NCBI RefSeq assembly: GCF_003725535.1
Contig: NZ_RJSF01000003.1
Coordinates: 264,336 to 324,889, forward strand
Reading direction: 5' to 3'
Source: Nocardioides pocheonensis
GTDB lineage: Bacteria > Actinomycetota > Actinomycetes > Propionibacteriales > Nocardioidaceae
DNA length: 60,554 bases
Positions 43,619 through 51,551 of the stretch are shown piece after piece (the stretch's first letter is position 1; every line of letters starts with the position of its first letter). The translations under genes and the position numbers were made by a program. Below the pieces are notes generated by a model that was not told the origin of the DNA, made no database searches, and worked only from the letters and a program-made list of their open reading frames with translations.

Positions 43619-45541
43619 ATGACCGTCCTCGAGCCGATCACGCTGCCCACGACGCCCGAGGGCTGGAGCGACTGGCTCGAGGAGCGCGGACGCGGGTCGC
43701 TGCGCGCCGCCGGCGACCGGATCGCGACGCTGAAGAGCGCGACGCCCGGCGACAGCGTCGTGCTGGAGCTGTGGAACGACGCCGCGATCGCCCTCGCGAA
43801 CGCCTTCGCGACGACCAGCCTGTTCTCCTCCGTCCACCCGGACCCCGAGATCATCGGTCTGGCCGAGACGATCGAGGTCGACGCCCGACGCTTCGCCAGC
43901 GACCTGTACCTCGACGCCGCGGTCTTCGCGCAGCTGTCCAGCCTCGTCCCCGACGCGCTGGACGACGGTGGCCGCCGGGTGCTGGCGGACGCGCTGCGCT
44001 CGTTCCGCCGGTCGGGCGTGGAGCTCGACGACGACACCCGTGGCCGGCTGCGTGAGCTCAACGAGCGCGAGACCGCACTCGGGCAGGCGTTCTCGCGCAA
44101 CATCCGCAACGGCCGCCGCGAGGCGCTGGTGCCGCAGGCGGCGCTCGACGGGCTCCCGCCCGACTTCGTCGAGAGCCACCCGGCCGACGAGCAGGGTCGG
44201 GTCCGGATCACGACCGAGTATCCCGACGTGCACCCGTTCCTCACCCACAGCCGCGACGCGGAGGCCCGCCGTGCCGTCGCCCTGGAGTACTTCAACCTGG
44301 CCTGGCCGGAGAACGACGCGGTCCTGCACGACCTGCTCCGCCTGCGCGACGAGAAGGCGCGCCTGCTCGGCTACCCGTCGTGGCCCGACTTCGACGCCGA
44401 GGTCAAGATGATCGGCAGCGGAGCGGCGGTCGAGAAGTTCGTCGACCGGATCGCCGCCGAGGCGTACGACGCCGGCGTCCGCGACCTGGCCGTCCTCGAG
44501 GCGCGCGGCGCCCAGGAGGGCATCGAGCGGATCGACCTGTCCAACTGGCGCTACTGCTTCGAGGCGGTCAAGCGCGAGCAGTTCGGCGTGGACAGCCAGG
44601 AGGTCCGGCGCTACTTCGACTTCGCGCGGGTGCGCCAGGGGCTGCTCGACGTGACCGGCCGCCTCTTCGGGCTCACCTACGAAGCCGTCGACGTGCCCAC
44701 CTGGCACGACGAGGTCCGCTCGTACGACGTGCACCTCGACGGTCCCGACGGGACGAGGCAGCGGATCGGGCGGATCCACCTCGACCTGCACCCGCGCGAC
44801 CGGAAGTACAACCACGCGGCGCAGTTCGACCTCGTGCCCGGCGTACGCGGGCGTCAGCTGCCGGAGGGTGTGCTGGTCTGCAACTTCAGCCGCGGGCTCA
44901 TGGAGCACCACGAGGTGGTGACCCTCTTCCACGAGTTCGGCCACCTCATGCACCACGTGCTGGCCGGGCGGCACCCGTGGGTGGGCTTCTCCGGCGTGGC
45001 GACGGAGTGGGACTTCGTGGAGGCGCCGTCGCAGATGCTCGAGGAGTGGGCCCGCGACGCCAAGGTCCTGCAGCTGTTCGCGGTCGACGCCGACGGCACC
45101 CCGATCCCGACCGAGCTGGTCGAGCGCCTCCGGGCCGCCGACGAGTTCGGCAAGGGCTTCCTGGCGCGCACGCAGATGTTCTACGCCGCGCTGTCCTACA
45201 AGCTGCACGTCGAGGTGCCCGACGACATCACGGCGCGGATGTTCGAGCTCTACCCGGAGTACAGCCTGGTCGCCCCTCTCGAGGGCACCCACTTCCACAC
45301 CGGGTTCGGCCACCTCGAGGGGTACGGCTCCGGCTACTACACCTACATGTGGTCGCTGGTGATCGCGAAGGACCTGTTCAGCGCCTTCGACCCCGACGAC
45401 CTGCTGTCGACCGAGGTCGCGCGCCGCTACCGCGACACCGTGCTGGCGCCCGGCGGGTCGCGTGATGCCGCCGACCTGGTCGCGGACTTCCTGGGCCGGC
45501 CCTACGACACCGAGGCGTTCTCGCGGTGGCTGAACCGGTGA
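43619..45541 (+). CDS. M3 family metallopeptidase
   Basis: A 640-residue thimet-oligopeptidase-like enzyme. The zinc motif is HEFGHLMHH (His438, Glu439, His442), with GVATEWDFVEAPSQMLEEW supplying the third ligand and HTGFGHLEGYGSGYYTYMWS the substrate-binding Tyr/His loop. No signal peptide is seen, so it degrades oligopeptides in the cytoplasm. Its stop overlaps the GTG start of nudC (GTGA), so the two are coupled although unrelated in function. Confidence 0.94.
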   Translation: MTVLEPITLPTTPEGWSDWLEERGRGSLRAAGDRIATLKSATPGDSVVLELWNDAAIALANAFATTSLFSSVHPDPEIIGLAETIEVDARRFASDLYLDAAVFAQLSSLVPDALDDGGRRVLADALRSFRRSGVELDDDTRGRLRELNERETALGQAFSRNIRNGRREALVPQAALDGLPPDFVESHPADEQGRVRITTEYPDVHPFLTHSRDAEARRAVALEYFNLAWPENDAVLHDLLRLRDEKARLLGYPSWPDFDAEVKMIGSGAAVEKFVDRIAAEAYDAGVRDLAVLEARGAQEGIERIDLSNWRYCFEAVKREQFGVDSQEVRRYFDFARVRQGLLDVTGRLFGLTYEAVDVPTWHDEVRSYDVHLDGPDGTRQRIGRIHLDLHPRDRKYNHAAQFDLVPGVRGRQLPEGVLVCNFSRGLMEHHEVVTLFHEFGHLMHHVLAGRHPWVGFSGVATEWDFVEAPSQMLEEWARDAKVLQLFAVDADGTPIPTELVERLRAADEFGKGFLARTQMFYAALSYKLHVEVPDDITARMFELYPEYSLVAPLEGTHFHTGFGHLEGYGSGYYTYMWSLVIAKDLFSAFDPDDLLSTEVARRYRDTVLAPGGSRDAADLVADFLGRPYDTEAFSRWLNR

Positions 45542-46470
45542 GCGCCGCTGGGCACGCGTCGGACGCCGACCAGCGGCCGATCGCGGAGCCGGTGCACATC
45601 GCGCTCTCGCGTCAGGCGCACGACCGGATCGCCGACCGGCGGGTCGACGAGGCGTGGTTCGAAGAGGTCTGGGCCGACCCGGCCACACGCGTCCTGGTCA
45701 TGGCCGGCACCCGCTTCCGCCGGTCGGGCGGCCGCGTGGTGTGGGTCTCGCCGGAGGAGGCGCCGGAGGGCACGCGGGTTCTTCTCGGTGACCTCGGAGG
45801 CGTCGTGCATCTCGCCGTCGTGGCCGACCCCGGGCTCGCCGACGAGGAGTGGACCGGCCTGCGGGGCATCGTCGCGGACGTCGACGAGGAGGAGGCCGCA
45901 CTCGTCGTCCACGCGGTCGGCATCGCCGAGTGGCTCTTCGCGACCCGGCACTGCGCCCGCTGCGGTGGCACGCTGGAGCCGCGGCAGCTGGGGCACGTGC
46001 TCCGGTGTGCGAGCTGTGGCCGGGAGGAGTTCCCGCGCACCGACCCGGCGGTGATCATGGTCGTGGTCGACGGCGAGGCCCCCCACGACCGCTGCCTGCT
46101 CGGTCGGCACCCGGCCTGGCCGCCGGGCCGCTACTCGACGCTCGCGGGCTTCGTGGAGCCGGGGGAGTCCATCGAGCAGGCCGTGCGCCGCGAGGTCCTC
46201 GAGGAGGCCGGCGTCCATGTCGGCGAGGTCGCGTACTTCGGCAGCCAGCCCTGGCCGCTCCCGCGCAGCCTGATGATCGGCTGCGTCGCCCGCGCGGAGT
46301 CCACGGAGATCTCGGTCGACGGCGAGGAGATCGAGGACGCCCGCTGGTTCACCCGCGAGCAGATGCGCTCGGAGGCCGAGGCCGGCACGCTGGTCCTGCC
46401 CGGCGGGGTCTCGATCTCGCGCTCCCTGGTCGAGCACTGGTACGGCGGCCCGCTGCCCGGCAGCTGGTGA
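45538..46470 (+). CDS. nudC: NADH pyrophosphatase NudC
   Basis: A 310-residue protein from GTG 45538, chosen because it overlaps the M3 stop as GTGA. The zinc ribbon has C139xxC (CARC) and a second pair CASC; the NUDIX box is GFVEPGESIEQAVRREVLEEAGV from residue 204; and SQPWPLPRSLM is the NudC-specific signature. It hydrolyses NAD(H) to NMN(H) and AMP and can remove NAD caps from RNA. Orthologue of Rv3199c by sequence and position. Confidence 0.94.
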   Translation: MSAAGHASDADQRPIAEPVHIALSRQAHDRIADRRVDEAWFEEVWADPATRVLVMAGTRFRRSGGRVVWVSPEEAPEGTRVLLGDLGGVVHLAVVADPGLADEEWTGLRGIVADVDEEEAALVVHAVGIAEWLFATRHCARCGGTLEPRQLGHVLRCASCGREEFPRTDPAVIMVVVDGEAPHDRCLLGRHPAWPPGRYSTLAGFVEPGESIEQAVRREVLEEAGVHVGEVAYFGSQPWPLPRSLMIGCVARAESTEISVDGEEIEDARWFTREQMRSEAEAGTLVLPGGVSISRSLVEHWYGGPLPGSW

Positions 46471-46496
46471 GCGAGGACGCGCCAGCGGACTCGATC

Positions 46497-46620
46497 GTCG
46501 GTGGTTGATTTCGGCAGGTGGTTCCTGAGCCTGCCGAAGGGCTCAATCCGGCGGACCAGCGAGTTCGGCCGAGGCACGAGGCAGAAACCGAGCGTGCCGA
46601 AACCTGCGAGGACGCGCCAG
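46497..46620. repeat. REP-like palindromic element
   Basis: Contains GGTGGTTGATTTCGGCAGG, CCTGAGCCTGCCGAAGGGCTCAA and GTGCCGAAACC, degenerate or rearranged parts of the palindrome family at 11141-11312 and 51476-51551. Lies between convergent nudC and the dehydratase gene. Confidence 0.75.
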
Positions 46621-46634
46621 GCAGGACTCGACGT

Positions 46635-47573
46635 TCAGGCCAGGTCCGACGGATCCGTGTTCGCGCCGCACAGCACGATCCCGACCCGCTCGTCGGCAGC
46701 CGGTCGGTAGCGACCCGACGCCAGTGCAGCCCAGGCCGCGGCCGCGCCGTGCTCGACGACGATCCGCCACCGCGACCACAGCATCGCGCGGGCCTCGACA
46801 AGATCGTCGTCGCTGACGAGCACGCTCCGCACTCCCGTGCGGGTCGCGACGTCGAAGGCGATGTCTCCGAGCCGGCGGGCGCCCAGGGAGTCGGCCGCAA
46901 TGCCCGACACGGCGACGTCGACGGGACGGCCCTCCTCGAGGGCCCGGCTCAGCGTGGGTGCGGTCTCCGGCTCCACGCCGACCACCCGGGCCCGTCCCTC
47001 GAGGGCCGCGGCCACCCCGGCCATCAGGCCCCCGCCACCCACCGCGACGAGCACCGTGTCGAGCCCGTCCGGCACCTGCTCGAGCAGCTCGAGCGCGAGG
47101 GTGCCCGCGCCTGCGGCGATGTCGGGCTGGTCGTACGCGTGGCAGAGCAGGGCGCCGGTGCGAGCGGCGGCCCGCTGGGCTGCGTCCTGCGCCGCGGCGT
47201 ACTCGGAGCCCTCGAGCACGACCGAGGCCCCGAGCTCCTCGAGCCGGGCGACCTTGAAGGCCGGCGCCGTCTCGGGCACGAACACCGTGGCGGGGACGCC
47301 GAGCCGCGCCGCCGCGTAGGCGTTCGCCACGCCCGCATTGCCGCCCGAGGCGACCACGATCCCGACGGCCGGGTCGAGCTCGCCGTCGGCCTGCGCCCGC
47401 AGGATCCGGTTGAGGGCACCTCGCGCCTTGAACGTGCCGGTGTGCTGCAGCTGCTCCAGCTTGAAGCAGGCGTGCCCTCCGAACAGGTCCCGGTCGAGCT
47501 CGAGCACGGGAGTGGTGCGGACCCGGCCCCGGATGCGCTCCCGCGCAGCCAGCACGTCCGAGCGGTCGATCAC
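46635..47573 (-). CDS. Threonine/serine dehydratase-like PLP enzyme
   Basis: A 312-residue fold-type II PLP enzyme. The Schiff-base Lys is in HTGTFKARGALN; SGGNAGVANAYAA holds the substrate loop; VGGGGLMAGV is the phosphate-binding glycine loop. A C-terminal ACT domain is absent, as in catabolic or small serine/threonine dehydratases. It probably deaminates threonine or serine to the 2-oxo acid; racemase activity is also possible. Not part of the mycobacterial core order. Confidence 0.9.
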   Translation of the reverse strand: MIDRSDVLAARERIRGRVRTTPVLELDRDLFGGHACFKLEQLQHTGTFKARGALNRILRAQADGELDPAVGIVVASGGNAGVANAYAAARLGVPATVFVPETAPAFKVARLEELGASVVLEGSEYAAAQDAAQRAAARTGALLCHAYDQPDIAAGAGTLALELLEQVPDGLDTVLVAVGGGGLMAGVAAALEGRARVVGVEPETAPTLSRALEEGRPVDVAVSGIAADSLGARRLGDIAFDVATRTGVRSVLVSDDDLVEARAMLWSRWRIVVEHGAAAAWAALASGRYRPAADERVGIVLCGANTDPSDLA

Positions 47574-47606
47574 GCGACGACCCTAGCCGGGCACGCGCTG
47601 CCGGGG

Positions 47607-47888
47607 TCAGGCAGCGAAGTCGGCGAGCTTCGCCTTCACCTGGGCCAGCGACGGGTTCGTCTGCGCGCTGCCGTCGGGGAAGACGAGGGTCGGCACGGTC
47701 TGGTTGCCACCGTTGACCGCCATCACCAGGTCGGCGGCCTCGGGGTCCCGCTCGATGTCGACGACGTCGTACTCGATGCCTTCACGGTCCAGCTGGCTCT
47801 GCAGGCGGTGGCAGTACCCGCACCACGGGGTGGAGTACATCGTCAGGCGACCGCTCGGACCGGACTGCTCGTGGATGTGGGTGGACAT
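47607..47888 (-). CDS. mrx1: Mycoredoxin (glutaredoxin-like)
   Basis: A 93-residue protein from ATG 47888: MYSTPWCGYCHRLQSQLDR carries the CGYC active site, with GNQTVPTLVFPDGS as the cis-Pro loop. This is the mycothiol-dependent glutaredoxin of actinobacteria (Rv3198A position). It reduces mixed disulfides with mycothiol in the cytoplasm. Divergent from uvrD2, about 105 bases between starts, as in mycobacteria. Confidence 0.93.
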   Translation of the reverse strand: MSTHIHEQSGPSGRLTMYSTPWCGYCHRLQSQLDREGIEYDVVDIERDPEAADLVMAVNGGNQTVPTLVFPDGSAQTNPSLAQVKAKLADFAA

Positions 47889-47992
47889 CGGGTTGTGTCG
47901 CTCCTCGCAACTAGGCTTCCCCCATCCAACCAACGCATGGGGTGAAACATTTCCGAGCGAGGCCACGCAGCGAGTCCAGACCGGGGGAGCCG

Positions 47993-50110
47993 ATGAGCGC
48001 GGAGCGGCTCCTCGAGGCTCTCGACCCCGAGCAGCGCCAGGTCGCGGAGGCCCTGCGTGGGCCCGTCCGCGTGCTCGCGGGGGCGGGCACAGGCAAGACC
48101 CGCGCGATCACGCACCGCATCGCGTACGGCGTCGCGACCGGCACCTACAACCCCGCCGAGGTCCTCGCCGTGACGTTCACCACGCGCGCCGCGGGCGAGA
48201 TGCGCACGCGCCTGCGTGCGCTCGGTGCGCCAGGCGTGCAGGCCCGCACGTTCCACTCCGCGGCGCTGCGGCAGGTCCGCTGGTTCTGGCCGAAGGTCTA
48301 CGGCGGTGAGCCGCCTCAGCTGATGGACTCCAAGATCCCGGTCGTCGCCGGTGCGGCGCGGCGCAACCGCATCCAGGTCGACCAGGGCACCTTGCGCGAC
48401 CTCGCCAGCGAGATCGAGTGGGCCAAGGTCAGCAACGTGCGTCCGGACGCCTACGAGCAGATCGCGCCCACCCGCAACCGCGAGGTCAGCGGCCTGGACG
48501 CCGGCACGGTGGCCCACGTCTTCGCCACCTACGAGGAGCTCAAGCGCGAGCAGGGTCGGATGGACATGGAGGACGTCCTGCTCATCGGCGCCGCCCTGCT
48601 CACCGAGGACGACCGCGTGGCGGCCACGGTCCGCCAGCAGTACAAGTGGTTCGTCGTCGACGAGTACCAGGACGTCAGCCCGATCCAGGCGACCCTCCTC
48701 GACCTGTGGCTCGGCGGGCGCGACGAGATCTGCGTCGTGGGTGATCCGGCACAGACGATCTACTCGTTCGCCGGTGCGCGGGCGGCGTACCTCGGCGAGT
48801 TCGTGCGCACGCACCCGCGGGCGACCAGCGTCGAGCTGGTGCGCAACTACCGCTCGACCCCGCAGGTCATCGAGACCGCCAACGCGCTGCTCAAGGGCAC
48901 CTCGACCGGTGCCGTCTCCCTGCGCGCCCAGCAGCCGTCCGGTGACGCCGTGACCTGGCGCGAGCTGCCCGACGAGGTCGCCGAGGCCGACGCGGTGGCC
49001 GACCACATCGTGCGGCTGCAGCGCGAGGGCGTGCCGCTGCGCGAGATGGCGGTGCTGTTCCGGATCAACGCCCAGTCGGAGAACTTCGAGGAGGCGCTGG
49101 CGTCCCGCTCGATCCCGTACGTCGTCCGCGGCGCCGCGCGCTACTTCGAGCGCCCCGAGGTCCGCCAGGCGCTCGCGCTCCTCCGGGCGAGCGCGCGCGC
49201 CGGCGAGGCGGCGGCCGAGCGCGGTGACGCCCTGGTCAGCCAGGTCAGCGGCGTCCTCGCCGGCATGGGCTGGTCGACGGAGGCACCCGCCGCGCGCGGA
49301 CAGGCCCGCGACCGGTGGGAGTCGCTGACCGCGCTGGTCTCCCAGGCCGAGGAGTACGCCGCCGGCGACGTGGCTCCGACTCTCCAGGGCTTCGTCGCCG
49401 AGCTCGACCGGCGCGCCCACGAGCAGCACGCGCCGGTCGCCGAGGGCGTCACGCTCGCGACGCTGCACGCCGCGAAGGGCCTCGAGTGGGACGCCGTGTT
49501 CCTGGCCGGCCTCCAGGACGGCTCGATGCCGATCAGCTACGCCACCACGCCCGAGGCGGTCGAGGAGGAGCGTCGGCTGCTGTACGTCGGCGTGACCCGC
49601 GCCCGCAAGCACCTGAGCCTGTCCTGGTCGCTGGCCCGCAACCCGGGCGGCCAGGCCCGGCGCAAGCCCTCGCGGTTCCTGGCCGGTCTGCGCCCCGAGT
49701 CGGCCACGGACCGGGCGACGGTCCAGACCAGCGGGTCCTCGAGCCGGCGTCGTTCCAAGGCCTCGGTCTGCAAGATGTGCCGCCGTCCGCTGGCCACGGC
49801 GCGGGAGCGCAACCGGGGCTACTGCTCGGAGTGCCCGCTGCCCTACGACGAGTCCCTGTTCGAGTCGCTCAAGCAGTGGCGCAAGCAGCGTGCGGACGCC
49901 GAGAGCGTGCCGGCGTTCGTGGTGTTCTCCGACGCGACGCTCGAGGCGCTCGCCGAGGTGCGCCCCACCGATCGCAAGGGCCTGCTCCGGGTCAACGGCA
50001 TCGGCGCGGCCAAGCTCGAGCGTTACGCCGACGACGTGCTCGCCGTGCTGGCCGGTGCGACCGCCTCCGGCAGCGGCGACGGCGACTCGGAGAACGCGAC
50101 CGGTAAATGA
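47993..50110 (+). CDS. uvrD2: UvrD2-type DNA helicase
   Basis: A 705-residue superfamily 1 helicase from ATG 47993 with GGGGGAG before it. Walker A is GAGTGKT (30-36); FVVDEYQDVSPIQ, VGDPAQTIYSFAGA and TLHAAKGLEWDAVFLAG follow. After the motor comes a tetracysteine zinc motif (CKMC ... CSEC, about 593-618) and an HRDC domain (about 630-690), the layout of mycobacterial UvrD2. It unwinds 3'-tailed duplex in repair and replication. Its last bases overlap the whiB7 promoter region. Confidence 0.95.
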   Translation: MSAERLLEALDPEQRQVAEALRGPVRVLAGAGTGKTRAITHRIAYGVATGTYNPAEVLAVTFTTRAAGEMRTRLRALGAPGVQARTFHSAALRQVRWFWPKVYGGEPPQLMDSKIPVVAGAARRNRIQVDQGTLRDLASEIEWAKVSNVRPDAYEQIAPTRNREVSGLDAGTVAHVFATYEELKREQGRMDMEDVLLIGAALLTEDDRVAATVRQQYKWFVVDEYQDVSPIQATLLDLWLGGRDEICVVGDPAQTIYSFAGARAAYLGEFVRTHPRATSVELVRNYRSTPQVIETANALLKGTSTGAVSLRAQQPSGDAVTWRELPDEVAEADAVADHIVRLQREGVPLREMAVLFRINAQSENFEEALASRSIPYVVRGAARYFERPEVRQALALLRASARAGEAAAERGDALVSQVSGVLAGMGWSTEAPAARGQARDRWESLTALVSQAEEYAAGDVAPTLQGFVAELDRRAHEQHAPVAEGVTLATLHAAKGLEWDAVFLAGLQDGSMPISYATTPEAVEEERRLLYVGVTRARKHLSLSWSLARNPGGQARRKPSRFLAGLRPESATDRATVQTSGSSSRRRSKASVCKMCRRPLATARERNRGYCSECPLPYDESLFESLKQWRKQRADAESVPAFVVFSDATLEALAEVRPTDRKGLLRVNGIGAAKLERYADDVLAVLAGATASGSGDGDSENATGK

Positions 50111-50141
50111 TTTGCACGCCCGGTGAGGGCAGGCGTAGTTT
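50104..50141 (+). promoter_or_regulatory. WhiB7-type autoregulated promoter
   Basis: TTGCAC (50112-50117) and TAGTTT (50136-50141) are 18 bases apart. An AT-rich run TAAATGATT sits directly against the -35 box, which is the element WhiB7's AT-hook reads together with sigma factor at its own promoter. The AT-rich run includes the uvrD2 stop codon. Confidence 0.75.
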
Positions 50142-50214
50142 ACCGACCACGCCAAATGCGCCAGACGGCCCTGACAAGGCCGGCGCCGAAGACTCCGGAG
50201 GAGGTGCGACACCC

Positions 50215-50430
50215 ATGAGCAACACCACGAGCTGGCACAACACCGTGATGCGGATGCGCTTCGTCGCGCCCACTCACGGTTTCGGCATGGGTGACGTCTG
50301 CCCGCAGGCCACTGGCTACACCTCCGGCTTCTCCGGCGGCGCCGCCATCGCCACGCGCAAGCGCCACCTCGATGCCGCCCAGGCCACCCCGGTGACGGGC
50401 CGCACGCCTTGGAGTCCACCAGTCACATGA
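50215..50430 (+). CDS. Upstream ORF in the whiB7 leader
   Basis: A 71-codon frame from ATG 50215, with GGAGGAGG 11 bases before it. It begins MSNTTSWHNTVMRMRF and ends at 50428-50430, 25 bases before the attenuator stem. whiB7 genes of actinobacteria are known to be controlled by a translated upstream ORF whose stalling under ribosome-targeting drugs prevents early termination. The peptide is longer than short attenuation leaders and may or may not be stable. No family match is known to me. Confidence 0.75.
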   Translation: MSNTTSWHNTVMRMRFVAPTHGFGMGDVCPQATGYTSGFSGGAAIATRKRHLDAAQATPVTGRTPWSPPVT

Positions 50431-50455
50431 GTCCAACTCATCGACCGGCACCTCC

Positions 50456-50503
50456 AAGGCCGCGGAACCCGAACCAAACGGGATCCGCGGCCTTCTTGTT
50501 TCT
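50456..50503 (+). terminator. Attenuator (intrinsic terminator) in the whiB7 leader
   Basis: An 11-bp perfect stem (AAGGCCGCGGA at 50456-50466 with TCCGCGGCCTT at 50484-50494) encloses a smaller CCCG/CGGG stem and is followed by CTTGTTTCT. It lies between the upstream ORF and whiB7 and should stop transcription unless leader translation is disturbed. The right arm can also pair with GCCGCGGA at 50511-50518. Confidence 0.85.
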
Positions 50504-50573
50504 CCAGGAAGCCGCGGACCTCTCCGAGACACAGATTTCCCGACGCGATCGACACAGGAGAAGGAGGTGACAG

Positions 50574-50852
50574 ATGAGTACGAGCGTTCTCGGCTCGTCG
50601 AGTGGAGTCGATGAGGACCTGCTGCCGTGTCGTGCCAACGACGCGGAGCTGTTCTTCGCCGAGTCCCCCAGCGACGTGGAGCTGGCGAAGGCGCTGTGCC
50701 AGGACTGCCCCGTGAGGGTGGAGTGCCTCGCCGGCGCCCTCGAGCGGCGCGAACCATGGGGCGTCTGGGGCGGTGAGCTGTTCCTTCAGGGAGTGGTGAT
50801 CCCCCGCAAGCGCCCTCGTGGCCGGCCTCGCAAGAACCCCGTGGCCGCCTGA
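50574..50852 (+). CDS. whiB7: WhiB7 transcriptional regulator
   Basis: A 92-residue WhiB protein. Cys19, Cys42, Cys45 and Cys51 bind the [4Fe-4S] cluster, EPWGVWGGE is the sigma-contact turn, and the C-terminal RGRPRK AT-hook (81-86) marks the WhiB7 (WblC) subclass. It activates intrinsic resistance genes in response to ribosome-targeting antibiotics and redox stress, including its own gene. A very strong ribosome site (AGGAGGTGACAG) precedes ATG 50574. Expression should be set by the promoter, upstream ORF and attenuator just before it. Confidence 0.96.
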   Translation: MSTSVLGSSSGVDEDLLPCRANDAELFFAESPSDVELAKALCQDCPVRVECLAGALERREPWGVWGGELFLQGVVIPRKRPRGRPRKNPVAA

Positions 50853-50886
50853 AGCGCCCCACCGAACGAAACGGACGACAACCCAG

Positions 50887-51081
50887 ATGAAGACCTACAC
50901 CGATCGGAGCAAGAAGATGAGTTTCCTCGCAGAGGACCTGGCTCGGGCTCATATGAGCTCGCGCCTCGAGCAGGCGCGGATGGCACGGCGCGGGCGTGAG
51001 CTCGCCGCGGCCCGGCGCCTCTCCCGCAAGGCCGAGCGCGCCGCTGCCCAGGCGCGTCTGGCCCTCGCCCGCATGATGTGA
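50887..51081 (+). CDS. Small basic protein downstream of whiB7
   Basis: A 64-residue, Arg/Ala-rich, helical protein (core MSFLAEDLARAHMSSRLEQAR, then RRLSRKAERAAAQ). It could start at ATG 50887 or, more compactly, at ATG 50917. It lies 34 bases after whiB7 and ends just before a strong terminator, so it is likely in the same transcript. No function is known; the charge suggests nucleic-acid or ribosome contact. Confidence 0.75.
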   Translation: MKTYTDRSKKMSFLAEDLARAHMSSRLEQARMARRGRELAAARRLSRKAERAAAQARLALARMM

Positions 51082-51116
51082 ATCAGCACCGACTTCTCGT
51101 CGATCGCGGGAATCGA

Positions 51117-51154
51117 GGCCGGGTCGGTGGCGACAGTTCGCCACCGACCCGGCC
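51117..51154 (+). terminator. Terminator of the whiB7 transcript
   Basis: A 17-bp perfect stem (51117-51133 with 51138-51154, GGCCGGGTCGGTGGCGA on the left) with loop CAGT lies 35 bases after the small basic protein. Only TT follows, but the stem is very stable. Confidence 0.85.
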
Positions 51155-51162
51155 TTCGCCAT

Positions 51163-51277
51163 GTCGAGTGGGCAGTTCGTTCCCGTCGAGTTGGCAGTTC
51201 GTGCCCTTTGAGTTGGCAGTTGGTCCCCCTCAAGCGGTACGAACTCCCCACTCGACGGGACGAACCCCCAACTCAAC
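51163..51277. repeat. Cluster of 22-bp direct and inverted repeats
   Basis: Three 22-bp direct units lie end to end at 51163-51184, 51185-51206 and 51207-51228, with core GAGTTGGCAGTTCGT. They are followed by two inverted copies (ACGAACTCCCCACTCGAC at 51239-51256, and 51257-51277 with the core CGAACCCCCAACTC). The set can fold into a long imperfect hairpin. It sits between the whiB7 terminator and the zinc-ribbon gene. Confidence 0.85.
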
Positions 51278-51302
51278 AGGTCGGCGGCGATACGGTGGCG
51301 CC

Positions 51303-51476
51303 ATGGCAGCCGGTGCGGTCACGTGCGCGTTCTGCGGCAAGGTCAGCGAGGGCGAGGCGCCGCCGCTGACCTGGACGTCGGCGGTCGAGCAGGGGCGAAC
51401 CAAGTGGTTCTGCGACTCCTGCTCCCGCGAGCACCTGCGGTCCATGGAGTCCAAGCTCGACAGCGAGTGGTGGTGA
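51303..51476 (+). CDS. Small zinc-ribbon protein
   Basis: A 57-residue protein with two CxxC pairs (CAFCGKV and CDSCSREH) around a short Trp-rich middle (PPLTWTSAVEQG), so a single zinc ribbon is expected. Ends SKLDSEWW. Similar tiny proteins occur beside uvrD2/whiB7-region genes in related genomes, which I recall without checking. Role unknown. The REP-like element begins at its last base. Confidence 0.78.
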   Translation: MAAGAVTCAFCGKVSEGEAPPLTWTSAVEQGRTKWFCDSCSREHLRSMESKLDSEWW

Positions 51477-51551
51477 GGTGGTTTCGGCAGGCTCAACCAC
51501 CGGTGGTTGAGCCCTTCGGCAAGCTCAGGAACCACCTGCCCGAAACCACCT
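51476..51551. repeat. REP-like palindromic element, complete copy
   Basis: Outer arms AGGTGGTTTCGG (51476-51487) and CCGAAACCACCT (51540-51551) enclose an inner 22-bp palindrome centred on ACCACCGGTGGT (51491-51512), plus a CCTTCGGCAAGCTCAGG arm. It lies between convergent genes and matches the elements at 11141-11312. Confidence 0.88.

Noticed and set aside
42152-45688. A 1178-codon minus-strand frame opposite the GH5 and M3 genes
   Set aside because: Antisense to two enzymes with intact active sites; composition typical of shadow frames.
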